Of a DNA stretch of 64,000 bases, positions 34,801-43,112 are shown piece after piece. Origin of the DNA: Desulfurococcaceae archaeon (GTDB lineage: Archaea > Thermoproteota > Thermoprotei_A > Sulfolobales > Desulfurococcaceae); NCBI GenBank assembly GCA_038845865.1, contig JAWBQJ010000006.1, forward strand, positions 39,441 to 103,440, in the 5' to 3' direction. Both the position numbers and the translations under genes were made by a program. The notes beneath the pieces were generated by a model. That model did not search any database. It worked only from the letters and a program-made list of their open reading frames with translations, and had not been told where the DNA came from. Numbering within the stretch: the first letter of the stretch is position 1; each line of letters begins with the position of its first letter.

Positions 34801-34979
34801 GCTGAGTATTGATGTTTATAAAGCCTCTGACTACCGATTTCGAGTAGCGAGAGCTCCGGTACTATGTCCCTGAAAGCCACGTCAACGTACTCGGGCTCCG
34901 AACCGGCTTCAATGTGCTTTAAATAGCTGTAACCTTTACTCACTAAAACGTCTTCGCTATGAACCCTGTTCATGAGCAC
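31866..34979 (-). CDS. Large DExH-type superfamily 2 helicase (YprA/Lhr/Hrq1-like)
   Basis: A 1037-residue protein. RecA domain 1: YKHQ (54-57), Walker A AGTGSGKT (74-81), TNPAFLL (about 160), motif II DELD (194-197), LSAGIANPEDL (about 228). RecA domain 2: LVFTRGIN and VSPRTLSQGIDIG, with motif VI HQREGRKGRR. This resembles YprA/Hrq1/Lhr helicases. The C-terminal half (about 480-1037) has no motif I recognise, lacks the four-cysteine DUF1998 cluster and ends in a charged coiled coil. It leads an operon with a membrane protein and SfsA. ATTTTAACGG upstream may be the TATA. Confidence 0.88.
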   Translation of the reverse strand: MLMNRVHSEDVLVSKGYSYLKHIEAGSEPEYVDVAFRDIVPELSLLEIGSQRLYKHQYSAYLKLKEGGNVVLRAGTGSGKTESWVLYLLEQVRNGRDFHAIAIYPTLALANDQIKRLEKYVNAVRGKLIQLDSVRKEELLSKLGNGKLRSLVNLSNLVITNPAFLLHDLKKYFVRKEGAVLSRLYTKLNLLVIDELDFYGPRSLALLLAMTSLLSKIAESGLQVAVLSAGIANPEDLCTFLEDVTKRECASIEGAPFRVENHVYIVLGKNIETVWNVVRGIWREAVVKHPELKELSGKVHDFNEFKRNVYQVVSILESLGYKLPSLHVDPAELIAEYSRDKYVTLVFTRGINTAEELVKSIRSRYGEGCPLASHHHLVPKKTREIVEEKARRGEVKVIVSPRTLSQGIDIGLVARIVHLGLPDSVREFHQREGRKGRRKELGFSETVIVPYSRWDKELLASGIDALKQWLDLGLERTLINPNNLYTHLFTGIIKLLSPWFRQDLDVLEREALKRTGVLDENNYVNGKRLKEVFDKLNFYEYAPPYGIKRYLEKDGRLVPLEPIGHCDLVEKFQPGCMDPGEDALVVSLEHGKTSRTVKCVLERSVREVDFRAYNGLSAALEEYRYIKLKWGETPHIVKDLLAGRVSSEVMCIVYTPRNGFGKYIKVPERCIWTVKSEKPRYVVVGNRPVVYYDKRTVYVPLPTGGEYRDFTYGYAYSVDPREDAELIRVGLAYLVIVLRRYFGIPLGTVLYDVTKIGEYKYFSLYEPEAAGLVETIDWPSVRKLVESHKPDDLDRIMMSEIDDMAYSTLITMEFNWDLVKEHAVKVVDYVLARDRVKAMFRGKEMYIPRPSPALKLLSYSIISEVLDGEAIAPSLLTGHGVYNGETFLGDVDVYPSLPLIKPPQPLLRVEEAILDKVFYEDYKLIVEDRRTTLVQLRQANLKRLVSLVENDKGQVIDLSMLAGKCGMEFVSVEELSEAFGSLPSINYASIRDTLRKVREYRKTLQREREEVLKYLEERSKSLYIAYLVLNELLKDSK

Positions 34980-35197
34980 TGTCAGAAACCCAGTTAGAAT
35001 AATGGCTCTAAGCCGTTAAAATCTTGGTGAGGGCCGCTCAGACGGCTTCTACGGCGTGGTCGAACGGACGTAGCTACTCGTGGAAGGGGACGCGCGAAGA
35101 AAACCCTTAGCTGTGTAGTATTTGAGCGAACGGTGAGATCCTAGTTCACCAAACAACTACTTTTAAACCCGTCACTTCTAATAAAGGGTGGTTCCCC

Positions 35198-35437
35198 GTG
35201 CGTAGTGGTAATAAGGGAGCAACGTCTTTTGAGACGCCGGTACTTTTCGCCGCCGCCTTTGCCGTACTCACTTCATCTACTTTAATCGCAACCGTAGTCA
35301 CCGTAGACCCAGCTCTTGCTAGGGTTATTACTACGCTCATATTTGCCGTAATCCTACCACTAGTGCTTGAAGCCGTGGAAAGGCTCCTCGTGCTCCTTGC
35401 CAATCGCGTAACGCACAGCATGCGGGGAACAGCATAG
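35198..35437 (+). CDS. Small two-helix membrane protein
   Basis: A 79-residue protein from GTG 35198 with GGGTGGT about 6 nt upstream and CTTTTAAAC about 35 nt upstream as TATA, which supports expression. Two hydrophobic segments (about 15-35 and 42-66) make a helical hairpin. The opposite strand also has an open frame (35146-35421) but without promoter or ribosome site. No homologue is recognised. Confidence 0.55.
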   Translation: MRSGNKGATSFETPVLFAAAFAVLTSSTLIATVVTVDPALARVITTLIFAVILPLVLEAVERLLVLLANRVTHSMRGTA

Positions 35438-35482
35438 CCGTTACAAGGGAAGGCGTTACGCGCGGTATTTACATAACTAGAT

Positions 35483-36190
35483 CTATAACCCGAGGTAGAT
35501 CTTCACCAGCTCTTCGTTTTTGAGGAGGTCATCGGGTTTGCCTTCGAACCTTATTCTTCCACTGACTAGGAGATACGCCCTATCGCTTATCTCAAGCGCT
35601 CTCTTAGCGTACTGCTCGACGAGTACAACCGTTATCTTCAGGTTATTTCTGAGCTCTACTATTTTGTTCAGAACGCTTTTCACTATGATTGGAGCCAGGT
35701 CGGTAGTTATCTCGTCTAAAAGTAGTACTTTAGGTTTCTTCATCAGGCCTATGGCTATCGCGAGCATTCTTCTCTCGCCGCCGCTAAGCGTACCGGCTCT
35801 TCTATGTATTAGCTCCTTGAGCTTTGGAAATATGTTTAGTACTTCATCTACCCGGTCCTTGACGTCTTCTCTAGGTAACTGGTACCCGGCTAACACGAGG
35901 TTCTCGTACACCGTTAAGTCGGAGAATATGTTACCTGTCTGGGGAACGTACGCTAACCCCAGTCTAGCCCTCTTGTACGGGCTAAGATTAGTTATGTCTA
36001 CTCCTTCGAATAGTACTTGCCCGCTATAGATGTCGGTGAATCCGTAAATGCTGTTTAGAAGCGTTGTTTTTCCAGCACCGTTAGGGCCCACTACTGCCAC
36101 GATGCTTTCAGGCGTCGCCGAGAAGTTGATGTTGAAGAGCACTTTTAGCTTTCCATAACCCGAAGAAAGGTCCTTCACCTCTAGGCTCAT
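35483..36190 (-). CDS. livF: HAAT-type ABC transporter ATP-binding protein LivF
   Basis: A 235-residue ATPase of a branched-chain amino acid type importer. Walker A GPNGAGKTT, Q-loop in YVPQTGNIFSDLTVYENL, signature LSGGERRMLAIA, Walker B VLLLDEIT, H-loop replaced by Gln in VLVEQYAKRA, as is usual for LivF. Follows livG by 6 nt on the minus strand. Confidence 0.93.
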   Translation of the reverse strand: MSLEVKDLSSGYGKLKVLFNINFSATPESIVAVVGPNGAGKTTLLNSIYGFTDIYSGQVLFEGVDITNLSPYKRARLGLAYVPQTGNIFSDLTVYENLVLAGYQLPREDVKDRVDEVLNIFPKLKELIHRRAGTLSGGERRMLAIAIGLMKKPKVLLLDEITTDLAPIIVKSVLNKIVELRNNLKITVVLVEQYAKRALEISDRAYLLVSGRIRFEGKPDDLLKNEELVKIYLGL

Positions 36191-36196
36191 AACTTA

Positions 36197-37018
36197 TCAC
36201 CCTATATAGATCTCGGTCACTTTAGGGTTCTTTAGTATGGAATCGGGGCTTCCTTCAGCCACGATTTTACCCCTATCCATTACGTATACGAAGTCTGAGA
36301 ATGGGAGCGCTATGTCTATTCGGTGCTCGATCACCAAGAAAGTCACGTTTGTCGAGTGGAGGATTTCCCTGAGCTTTACGAAAATGCCTTTCGCGTACGC
36401 GGGGTCGGTTCCCCCTATAGGCTCGTCGAGGGCTATCAGCTTCGCGTTTGTCGCGAGCGCTCTTGCGACTTCTAGCATTTTTAGTTGCCCTGCTCCGAGC
36501 CTGAAAGCCTCTACGTCCCAGTAGTCCTCTAACCCGGTGAGTTTTAGTATTTTAAATGCTTTTTCAACTAATTCCTCTTCCACTTTCCTCCAGCTGAATC
36601 TAAGTGCTGCCTTGATCGGGTTTTCACCGGGGTTTTTGTAAGCTACGAGCACGTTTTCCAACACGGTGAGAGCTAGAAAAGGCTGGGGGATCTGAAAAGA
36701 CCTCACAAAACCAATCTTGTAAACTTCGTGGGGTGGTTTGCCAGTTATATCTAGCTCTTCGTTCTCATTAGGGTAGTAAAGCACTTTCCCCTCATCGGGC
36801 TTTAAAACGCCGACACAGACGTTGACTAATGTCGTTTTTCCAGCACCGTTAGGACCGATTAGGAGCGTTATCTTCCTTCTCGGTATGTTCACGTTAACAC
36901 GGTCTACAGCTACTAGCCCCTCGAAGCGTTTAGTTAGGTTAATAGTTCTCAATATAGTATCCTTACCTACAGCGGCGTATTCAGGCATGCCCCCTTCTTC
37001 GGGCGCCGGAATCACCAA
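36197..37018 (-). CDS. livG: HAAT-type ABC transporter ATP-binding protein LivG
   Basis: A 273-residue ATPase. Walker A GPNGAGKTT, Q-loop FVRSFQIPQPFLALTVLENV, a degenerate signature LGAGQLKMLEVA (instead of LSGGQ), Walker B LIALDEPIGG, H-loop VIEHRID. GTG or ATG start; the first 20 residues precede the ABC domain and the true start may be MPEYAAVG. Second gene of the livK-livG-livF operon. Confidence 0.93.
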   Translation of the reverse strand: MVIPAPEEGGMPEYAAVGKDTILRTINLTKRFEGLVAVDRVNVNIPRRKITLLIGPNGAGKTTLVNVCVGVLKPDEGKVLYYPNENEELDITGKPPHEVYKIGFVRSFQIPQPFLALTVLENVLVAYKNPGENPIKAALRFSWRKVEEELVEKAFKILKLTGLEDYWDVEAFRLGAGQLKMLEVARALATNAKLIALDEPIGGTDPAYAKGIFVKLREILHSTNVTFLVIEHRIDIALPFSDFVYVMDRGKIVAEGSPDSILKNPKVTEIYIG

Positions 37019-37101
37019 ACCACCTTGTACTAATTTACAGAATCCAGGTAAAAAATGAAATGGATGTACTAGCTAAAAGACGCGTAGAGAGGTGCCTGCC
37101 G

Positions 37102-38448
37102 TTAAGGACTAGTGTACCATATGACCCTACCGGTCGCGCCGTCGTATATTCCTATAACTTTCCAGGCATACTTACCCGCCTCCTCTACGACGAACCATAT
37201 GTCGTATGATGCTAGGACCCGGTCACCGTTTTCATCCAGCTTTACGAGTCCTGATGCCCCTAGATAGTTCTGGTGTATGTATGGTAAGGCGTTCTTTACT
37301 GCTATGGCATCGTATGTACCCACCGCGTCTAGCGTTAACGCAACGGTCCAGGCAATGTCATATACGAAGTACGTGTAACCCATGGGATCCCTTCCAAGCT
37401 TCGCTCTAATAACATTCCTAACTATTTCAGCCCGGGGCGATATACCCGGAGAAGCCATGGTATTGTAGAACCTAGTCTTAATGACTATGTCGGCTACGCC
37501 GGGATCTAGCAGCACAGCGACGTTTGCAGTTCCATCAGAGCCCTGCCACATTACTTCGCTCAGAATGGGGTATGCCTTGGCGGCTGCAAATATAGCAGCA
37601 GCCTCCTCGAATGAGATCAGTAGCACACCCACCTTGTCCTTGCCATACCTGCCCGTAGCGTCTGTTACTTTAGATGCTAGTAGAGATATCTCAGCGGAGA
37701 ATTCCTTGGCTGCAGGGTCATATCTTATACCCTCTATAACGCCGCATGTCTCTCCACTAGCTTTGCAAATTGCTGTGAACTCGTCGACTGATGCTTTAGC
37801 TAAGCCGTCGCCCCACGTATCGCCTCTCCACATTGGTATAATCCACCTCGTACCTCTCTCCCACATGATCTTAGCTATTGCCTTGCCTTGATAGAGGTCG
37901 TTGGGAGTGTACCTAAGCCCCATGTCTACTAGTGCTAGTGCGGGGGAGGTCGAGGACGGTGAAATTATTAGGATGTTGTTCGCATTACAGAAGCTTAATG
38001 CCTCGGAAAGCTCCGCGCTCGAGGCGCCTCCAATAAAGATCTTTATTCCCGCTCCTGCAAGTGCCATGAGCTTATCTAGGTGGGTCTTGGGGTCCGTTCC
38101 CGTGTCCTCCACGACGAACTTTATTCTCCAAGGCCTACCTAGTCCTGCAAGGTAGCTGTTTATCTCGCCCTCAACGTACTCGAGTATAGCCTTATACTCC
38201 GCCCCGAAAGAAGACAGTACACCTGAGAGCGGTAATAGCGCTCCTATGCGAACCTCACCGCTAAGTCCAACTCCGGGAGCGGGCAGTGTAACGGTCTGTA
38301 CAACTGTAGTAGTTACAGTGGCTGCTCCAGGTCCAGGAACAGTCACGGTTTCTGTTACCCTAGGTGCCGTTACAGATCCTATTCCGTAACCCGCTACTAT
38401 CCCGACAATTAGTAGAACTACGGCTAGTAGGTATGCCCTTTGAGGCAT
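37102..38448 (-). CDS. livK: HAAT-type ABC transporter substrate-binding protein LivK
   Basis: A 448-residue surface protein from ATG 38448, which has GGGG about 6 nt upstream and fits the TATA element TTTAAATATT at about 38484-38493; the frame is open to 38478. An N-terminal hydrophobic helix (AYLLAVVLLIVGIVAGYGIG) anchors it, a Thr/Val/Pro linker follows, then the type I periplasmic-binding fold (IGALLPLSGVLSSFG, LIISPSSTSPALA). Likely ligand is an amino acid; identity not readable. Divergent from livH. Confidence 0.93.
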   Translation of the reverse strand: MPQRAYLLAVVLLIVGIVAGYGIGSVTAPRVTETVTVPGPGAATVTTTVVQTVTLPAPGVGLSGEVRIGALLPLSGVLSSFGAEYKAILEYVEGEINSYLAGLGRPWRIKFVVEDTGTDPKTHLDKLMALAGAGIKIFIGGASSAELSEALSFCNANNILIISPSSTSPALALVDMGLRYTPNDLYQGKAIAKIMWERGTRWIIPMWRGDTWGDGLAKASVDEFTAICKASGETCGVIEGIRYDPAAKEFSAEISLLASKVTDATGRYGKDKVGVLLISFEEAAAIFAAAKAYPILSEVMWQGSDGTANVAVLLDPGVADIVIKTRFYNTMASPGISPRAEIVRNVIRAKLGRDPMGYTYFVYDIAWTVALTLDAVGTYDAIAVKNALPYIHQNYLGASGLVKLDENGDRVLASYDIWFVVEEAGKYAWKVIGIYDGATGRVIWYTSP

Positions 38449-38512
38449 ACATTTCCCCATTTTATTAAGAGCAGTCAATAATATTTAAAGCTTTCCGGCA
38501 ACGACATTGTAC

Positions 38513-38532
38513 GATTTTTAACTTTAAAAATC
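38513..38532. promoter_or_regulatory. AT-rich inverted repeat in the livK/livH divergent promoter
   Basis: GATTTTTA-ACTT-TAAAAATC, perfect eight-base arms, midway in the 116-bp gap. The right arm overlaps a TATA-like element about 40 nt before the livH ATG. It may be an operator for an Lrp-type regulator or back-to-back TATA boxes. Confidence 0.5.
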
Positions 38533-38564
38533 ATAAAGAACTTGGAGAAGGGTGTTACGAGTAC

Positions 38565-39503
38565 ATGATCGATGTAGTAGTGGTAATGAAGTCGGTGGTG
38601 TACTCTGTGGTAATAGCCATCGGGGCTATTGGGATAGCAGCGATATACGGCGCTACTAAGACCTTTAACTTCGCCCACTCATCCATGGTTTCTTGGGGCG
38701 GTTACATAGTATTCACCATGGTATGCTTTTACGGTGGTTTACCATACATGTACTTCCCGCTGGCATTTGCGCTTTCCGCAGCGCTGGGTCTAGTAACATA
38801 CTTTGCTGTAAACAGGTGGCTTTTAAAAGCTAAAGCGAGCGATATAAGCCTCATGATGACCACCCTCGGCGTAGACCTGATACTCTTCGCTTTCATAAAC
38901 CACTTTGCGGACTTTATGATCTACAACTACAAGATCCCCGTCGCAAAGAACTTTGTACTGGAGATCAAGGACCCCGTGTTCTATGCCGGGGGGGTCCCTG
39001 TGAGGATGTCCTGGATAATGGCCCCAATCCTACTGGCCATAGTCTTAGTAGCGATCTACGCGATCTTCACCAAGACCAAGATCGGTATCGCCATGAGGGC
39101 CACGATCGAGAACCCGGAGCTAGCTCAACTTCAAGGCGTAAACCCGGAGCTCGTGTACGTAGCGTCATGGGTCATTGGTGGAGGCCTCGCCGGACTGAGT
39201 GGAGCGCTACTAGTAATGATATTCACCGGTAGGCCTAGCATAGGCTTAGAGACAGTCGTGACGTTCTTCGCGGGGGCTATTGTAGGAGGTGGAGCTCGTG
39301 ATGTGTTTGGAGCAGCGCTAGGCGGTTTCCTAGTAGGTCTCAGCGAACTCATAATACCATCTATTCTAGCCCCGGTTATAGGTGGCTGGATATACGCGTA
39401 TAGGGCAGCAATACCGCTCGCGATAATGGCTGCAATGAACTTGACTGAGCCCGGTGGACTAATTACCTTGGCTAGAAAGATGCGGGCGAAAGTGGTGAAG
39501 TAA
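38565..39503 (+). CDS. livH: HAAT-type ABC transporter permease LivH
   Basis: A 312-residue permease with about eight hydrophobic segments. Family landmarks: AIYGATKTFNFAHSSMVSWGGY near the start (landmark) and AIVGGGARDVFGAALGGFLVG, the EAA-like coupling region contacting the ATPases. ATG start with GAAGGGTG about 10 nt upstream. First gene of the plus-strand half of transporter 1. Confidence 0.94.
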   Translation: MIDVVVVMKSVVYSVVIAIGAIGIAAIYGATKTFNFAHSSMVSWGGYIVFTMVCFYGGLPYMYFPLAFALSAALGLVTYFAVNRWLLKAKASDISLMMTTLGVDLILFAFINHFADFMIYNYKIPVAKNFVLEIKDPVFYAGGVPVRMSWIMAPILLAIVLVAIYAIFTKTKIGIAMRATIENPELAQLQGVNPELVYVASWVIGGGLAGLSGALLVMIFTGRPSIGLETVVTFFAGAIVGGGARDVFGAALGGFLVGLSELIIPSILAPVIGGWIYAYRAAIPLAIMAAMNLTEPGGLITLARKMRAKVVK

Positions 39504-39504
39504 C

Positions 39505-40551
39505 GTGCTCCAGCTGGATCCATTGGCACAGCAAATAATACTGAACTTCGCGATAGGGCTAATAGTTACGATCAGCTTAAACATAGAAGTGGGGTTCCTT
39601 AACCTGCCTCAGTTCGGTAGGTTACTAGCCGTAGTAGTCGGCGCTATAGTAGCCGCCGCCATTCCAGGCAGGATCTTAGCGTTAATGCTCGGGCTACCAG
39701 CAGGCGCGGAGTACGCGGAAAGCATGGAAAACCCGAAGATAGTGACCGCTATTAACGAATGGCTTGCACAGAACCCACACGTTTCCGTACTAGTACTGGT
39801 GTTCACGCTAATAATAGCCGCCCTCCTAGGCGGCTTAATCGGCTACCTCTGCGCATACCCTGCCCTCAGGCTTAAAGGCCCGTTCCTGGGCATAACGCTA
39901 CTAGCGTTCGGGGACATCATAGTCAACATATCGTGGAATTATCAGCCCCTAGTAGGAGGTACTATTGGAATATGGGTTGCAGACCCCTTGAGGTTTCTAG
40001 GGCCCGCTAGAGCGTCTACCATGGTACTAGTGGCCCTCGCCGTAGCCATAATAATATACGTTTACGCAGAGCTCCTAGCGCATTCACCATACGGAAGAAT
40101 GCTTAAAGCAGTGAGAGATGCCGAAATAGCCGCTGAAGTTTACGGCAAAAACGTCATCAAGACGCGTGCACAAGTGTTGATAGTCGGCGGCGCGGTATCC
40201 GCTATTGCGGGGGCTTTATGGGCCCTCTATACCGGCAGCATGAAGGCGGTTACTTATACTAGGTTAACGTGGACGTTCTGGCCGTGGGCTTTCTTAATGC
40301 TTGGAGGCGTTGGAAACAACCTCGGTGTACTGGTAGGCGTGTTCATATACACTGTGGTGAGAACAGCCATTATACTCTACAAGGGCGCACTATCAGCAGT
40401 AATACCCATGTCACCGGAATGGCTTGAATACATATTAATCGGACTGGCACTAATAGCTATAATGCTCTTCAGGCCGCAGGGACTCATACCCGAAAAGCCC
40501 ACACCGGCATTACCGCGCAAGAAGCTGGAAGAAATTAAGAAAAGGGTATAG
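39505..40551 (+). CDS. livM: HAAT-type ABC transporter permease LivM
   Basis: A 348-residue permease. LNIEVGFLNLPQFGRLLAVVVG near the N-terminus, GPFLGITLLAFGDI and the coupling region AFLMLGGVGNNLGVLVG are LivM traits; about nine membrane helices. GTG start one base after the livH stop. The strand continues with a T-rich stretch (AATTTTTAACC near 40612) that may end the operon. Confidence 0.94.
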   Translation: MLQLDPLAQQIILNFAIGLIVTISLNIEVGFLNLPQFGRLLAVVVGAIVAAAIPGRILALMLGLPAGAEYAESMENPKIVTAINEWLAQNPHVSVLVLVFTLIIAALLGGLIGYLCAYPALRLKGPFLGITLLAFGDIIVNISWNYQPLVGGTIGIWVADPLRFLGPARASTMVLVALAVAIIIYVYAELLAHSPYGRMLKAVRDAEIAAEVYGKNVIKTRAQVLIVGGAVSAIAGALWALYTGSMKAVTYTRLTWTFWPWAFLMLGGVGNNLGVLVGVFIYTVVRTAIILYKGALSAVIPMSPEWLEYILIGLALIAIMLFRPQGLIPEKPTPALPRKKLEEIKKRV

Positions 40552-40759
40552 GAGGAGGCCTCGTAAAGTAACGCTGACAAATAAGACATATACCCCCCGT
40601 TAATGAAAATAATTTTTAACCACAGAAATCACAAGATCCAACTCCTCCAAACACCACTAGAGCACAGATATCGCGTTCTTAAGTGCCTAGACAAGCCTCA
40701 CTCTGTCCCGCGAACACGGAAGCGGTGGAAGGATTGGGAATTGGCCGTGTAGAGGAAGG

Positions 40760-40835
40760 TGCGGCGGCCGGGATTTGAACCCGGGATCTCCGGCGTGGCA
40801 GGCCGGCGTCCTAGTCCAGGCTAGACGACCGCCGC
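40760..40835 (-). tRNA. tRNA-Gly (GCC)
   Basis: Acceptor GCGGCGG / CCGCCGC, anticodon stem CCGGC / GCCGG around loop CTGCCAC (anticodon GCC), T-arm CCGGG-TTCAAAT-CCCGG, discriminator A. No intron and no encoded CCA. Confidence 0.97.
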
Positions 40836-40864
40836 ACCCCAATATTTGGTTATTGTTTGGAGGC

Positions 40865-40874
40865 ATTTTTAAAT
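40865..40874 (-). promoter_or_regulatory. TATA box of tRNA-Gly
   Basis: ATTTAAAAAT on the minus strand, centred about 34 nt upstream of the tRNA 5' end. Confidence 0.65.
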
Positions 40875-40907
40875 CAGTGCATTGCTAGTCTCGGGCATTT
40901 GCTCCTG

Positions 40908-40934
40908 CTCTAAAGGATGGAGGCCTCCTTAGAG
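40908..40934. repeat. GC-rich hairpin between sufB and tRNA-Gly
   Basis: CTCTAAAGGA pairs with TCCTTAGAG (one bulged A); the loop contains the palindrome GGAGGCCTCC. A further GC-rich stretch with pairing potential follows to about 41000. It could be a small RNA or the structured 3' end of the sufCB transcript. No C/D boxes found. Confidence 0.35.
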
Positions 40935-41038
40935 GGGATCTGGGACTGCACCTCTCCCTGGGACCAGAACAGTGGTCGCTGGGTCGGGAAGGTTGCTGAG
41001 AGCTGTTCAAATATACGTAGGGGAACGTAGTTAAGGGG

Positions 41039-42244
41039 TTAGCCTACAGCGTACTTTGTAACCACATCAAGTATCGTATCTACTTGTTTCTTGATTACGG
41101 GGGGTATTGGCGCCTCTATGTTCATGAAGCCCCTCACCAGAACAGCCTTCGCCTCCTCTTCCGTGAACCCTCTACTCATTAAGTAGTCTATTTCTTTCTG
41201 GGCTATGAGGCCTATAGCCGCTTCGTGACTGAGCACTGCACCCTGCTTCCTAGACGTTATAATGGGTATTGACGAAATTGTGGCTTTTGGTGATAGAAGT
41301 AGTCCCAAGCACTCGACGTGGCCGCGGGTATCGGATTCTAAGGCCTCTATCTCCGCTCTCGCGTACACACTTGACTCGTCTCTAGCAATTACTCTAGACG
41401 CGTTTTCTACGGAAGCTCCTGGCGCTTCTAGCACGCTACCAGAGCCAATATCGTATACACCGCTTTTGCTCGAAGCGATTATTGAAGCTAGGTAGGCTCT
41501 CGCGTTTTTCCCCAAGTTGACTACCGGGTATGTCTGTATAGATGCTACCGGGCTGTAAGTGACGTAGTAGCTAACGTACTCTCCACCCTCATCAACGCTA
41601 ACCCTCGTCCTAGGCCTTACGTGAAGGCCCTCCGCCCATGCGTGTACCATTGTGAACGTGAGCTTGGCGTTTCTGGCAACATAGAACTCCGATACGCCCA
41701 CGTGGACACCACTATAAACTCCGTGCGGTATAGCGCAACCAGTCACTACGTTGGCTTCCGAGCCCTCGTCTACGTACACTACGTTATGGGCAAACTGCAC
41801 AGTATTATTGCTCGTTATGGCGAGGCACGTGTATATGGGTACCGGTACCTTCGTGTACGGGGGAACATAAATGAAGTAACCCACCTCCCCACCGTATAAA
41901 TACGCAGCTGCTACGTATTTGTCGGTAGTCGGGTCTACGAGCCTCCATACTAGGTCACTAGCTCTTGGGAACCTCTCGACGGCTTCTCTAGTCGATAAGA
42001 CTAGAACGCCGTACTTTGAGAGGGCCCTAGTCATGGCAGTATACAGTACTTTTTCATTGGCCTGCACGTACGTTAACTTATCTGAAGCCAAACCAACTCT
42101 CGGTGCGGCCGACACTACCCCGGGATCCGCTATTTCTTTAACCTCCTCGATTAGTACGTCTTCGAGTTTGTACCTTTGCAAGTCTATATCCGGCCCGTAT
42201 TTTGCCGGCTTATCTAGTGCTTTTTTGATCTCCTCGACGTCCAT
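41039..42244 (-). CDS. sufB: Fe-S cluster assembly protein SufB/SufD family
   Basis: A 401-residue scaffold-type protein with the right-handed beta-helix region (about 130-330) and the C-terminal SKQGAVLSHEAAIGLIAQKEIDYLMSRG region (landmark) typical of SufB/SufD, including the conserved His and Glu of SHEA. With SufC it makes the minimal archaeal SUF machine. Sits 3 nt after sufC. Shorter than bacterial SufB, as is common in archaea. Confidence 0.93.
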   Translation of the reverse strand: MDVEEIKKALDKPAKYGPDIDLQRYKLEDVLIEEVKEIADPGVVSAAPRVGLASDKLTYVQANEKVLYTAMTRALSKYGVLVLSTREAVERFPRASDLVWRLVDPTTDKYVAAAYLYGGEVGYFIYVPPYTKVPVPIYTCLAITSNNTVQFAHNVVYVDEGSEANVVTGCAIPHGVYSGVHVGVSEFYVARNAKLTFTMVHAWAEGLHVRPRTRVSVDEGGEYVSYYVTYSPVASIQTYPVVNLGKNARAYLASIIASSKSGVYDIGSGSVLEAPGASVENASRVIARDESSVYARAEIEALESDTRGHVECLGLLLSPKATISSIPIITSRKQGAVLSHEAAIGLIAQKEIDYLMSRGFTEEEAKAVLVRGFMNIEAPIPPVIKKQVDTILDVVTKYAVG

Positions 42245-42247
42245 CCT

Positions 42248-42979
42248 CTACACACCTTTACCTATAAGCATCTCTAAGCCCTTTCTATAACCAAATTTCA
42301 TTACCACCGGGAGCACCTCGTCGGGAAAGCCACTGTAAGCTATTCTCCCGTGCACGATCACGTGCACCTTGTCTATTCTACTAAGCCTTTCCGCTATTAC
42401 GCCGAGATGAGTCACCAGCATTACGGCTGTTCCGCGCGCGCGTAACATCTCAATAGACCTGGCTATAAGCTCGATGCTCTCCACGTCTACACCGCTATCC
42501 GGCTCGTCGAGCATCGCGAGCTTGGGATTTTGAAGCATTACTAAGAAAAGCTCCGTTCTCTTCTTCTCGCCACCGCTAAACCCCACGAAGAGGTCCCTTG
42601 ACATGAATTCCTCTACTAGTAGTGTTTTAGCTAGTAACATGCAGTCGGAACAACCGTGCTTCTTAACCATGGCCGAAGCCACGTCTCTTAGCTTCACTCC
42701 CTTAACTTCAGGTGGGTTCTGGTGCGCTAGTGCAATACCTAGTTTTGCCCTCTCGCAGCTAGGCATGTCGGTGATATCTCTACCATTGAAAAGTATCTTC
42801 CCCCCGCAAACACTGACATGCCTTAACCCCATTACCGCTGAAAGTAACGTTGACTTACCACTACCGTTAGGCCCCATTATAATGTGGACTTCCCCGGGTT
42901 CAACTACCAGCGAGATGCCTTCAACGACCTTCTTACCCTCAACGCACACGCTAAGATCTCTCAGTTCCAGTAATGGTAT
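42248..42979 (-). CDS. sufC: Fe-S cluster assembly ATPase SufC
   Basis: An ABC-type ATPase for the SufB scaffold. Walker A GPNGSGKST, signature FSGGEKKRTEL, Walker B LAMLDEPDSGVD, H-loop VTHLG. The first canonical start is GTG at 42949, but the ten codons before it read PLLELRDLS, which is the usual first strand of SufC, and the frame is open back to a TGA near 42986. I place the start at ATA 42979, which follows GGTGAGG by 4 nt; a non-standard start or a sequence error is implied. TATA-like CTTAAAAG lies near 43030. Confidence 0.9.
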   Translation of the reverse strand: MPLLELRDLSVCVEGKKVVEGISLVVEPGEVHIIMGPNGSGKSTLLSAVMGLRHVSVCGGKILFNGRDITDMPSCERAKLGIALAHQNPPEVKGVKLRDVASAMVKKHGCSDCMLLAKTLLVEEFMSRDLFVGFSGGEKKRTELFLVMLQNPKLAMLDEPDSGVDVESIELIARSIEMLRARGTAVMLVTHLGVIAERLSRIDKVHVIVHGRIAYSGFPDEVLPVVMKFGYRKGLEMLIGKGV

Positions 42980-43112
42980 ACAACCTCACCTGAAAAATCC
43001 CAGTGTAATATTCATACCAATGACTTTTAAGCGTGCACGGCAGATTGATCTGTACACTTAGCTCGGCCCACGTTGACGGTGTCAGCGGGGCGCCCAGTAA
43101 CGGTCAGTACTA

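Noticed and set aside
35146..35421. Minus-strand 91-residue frame opposite the small membrane protein
   Set aside because: Ser/Thr-rich composition typical of a shadow frame, no ribosome site or promoter, whereas the plus strand has both.
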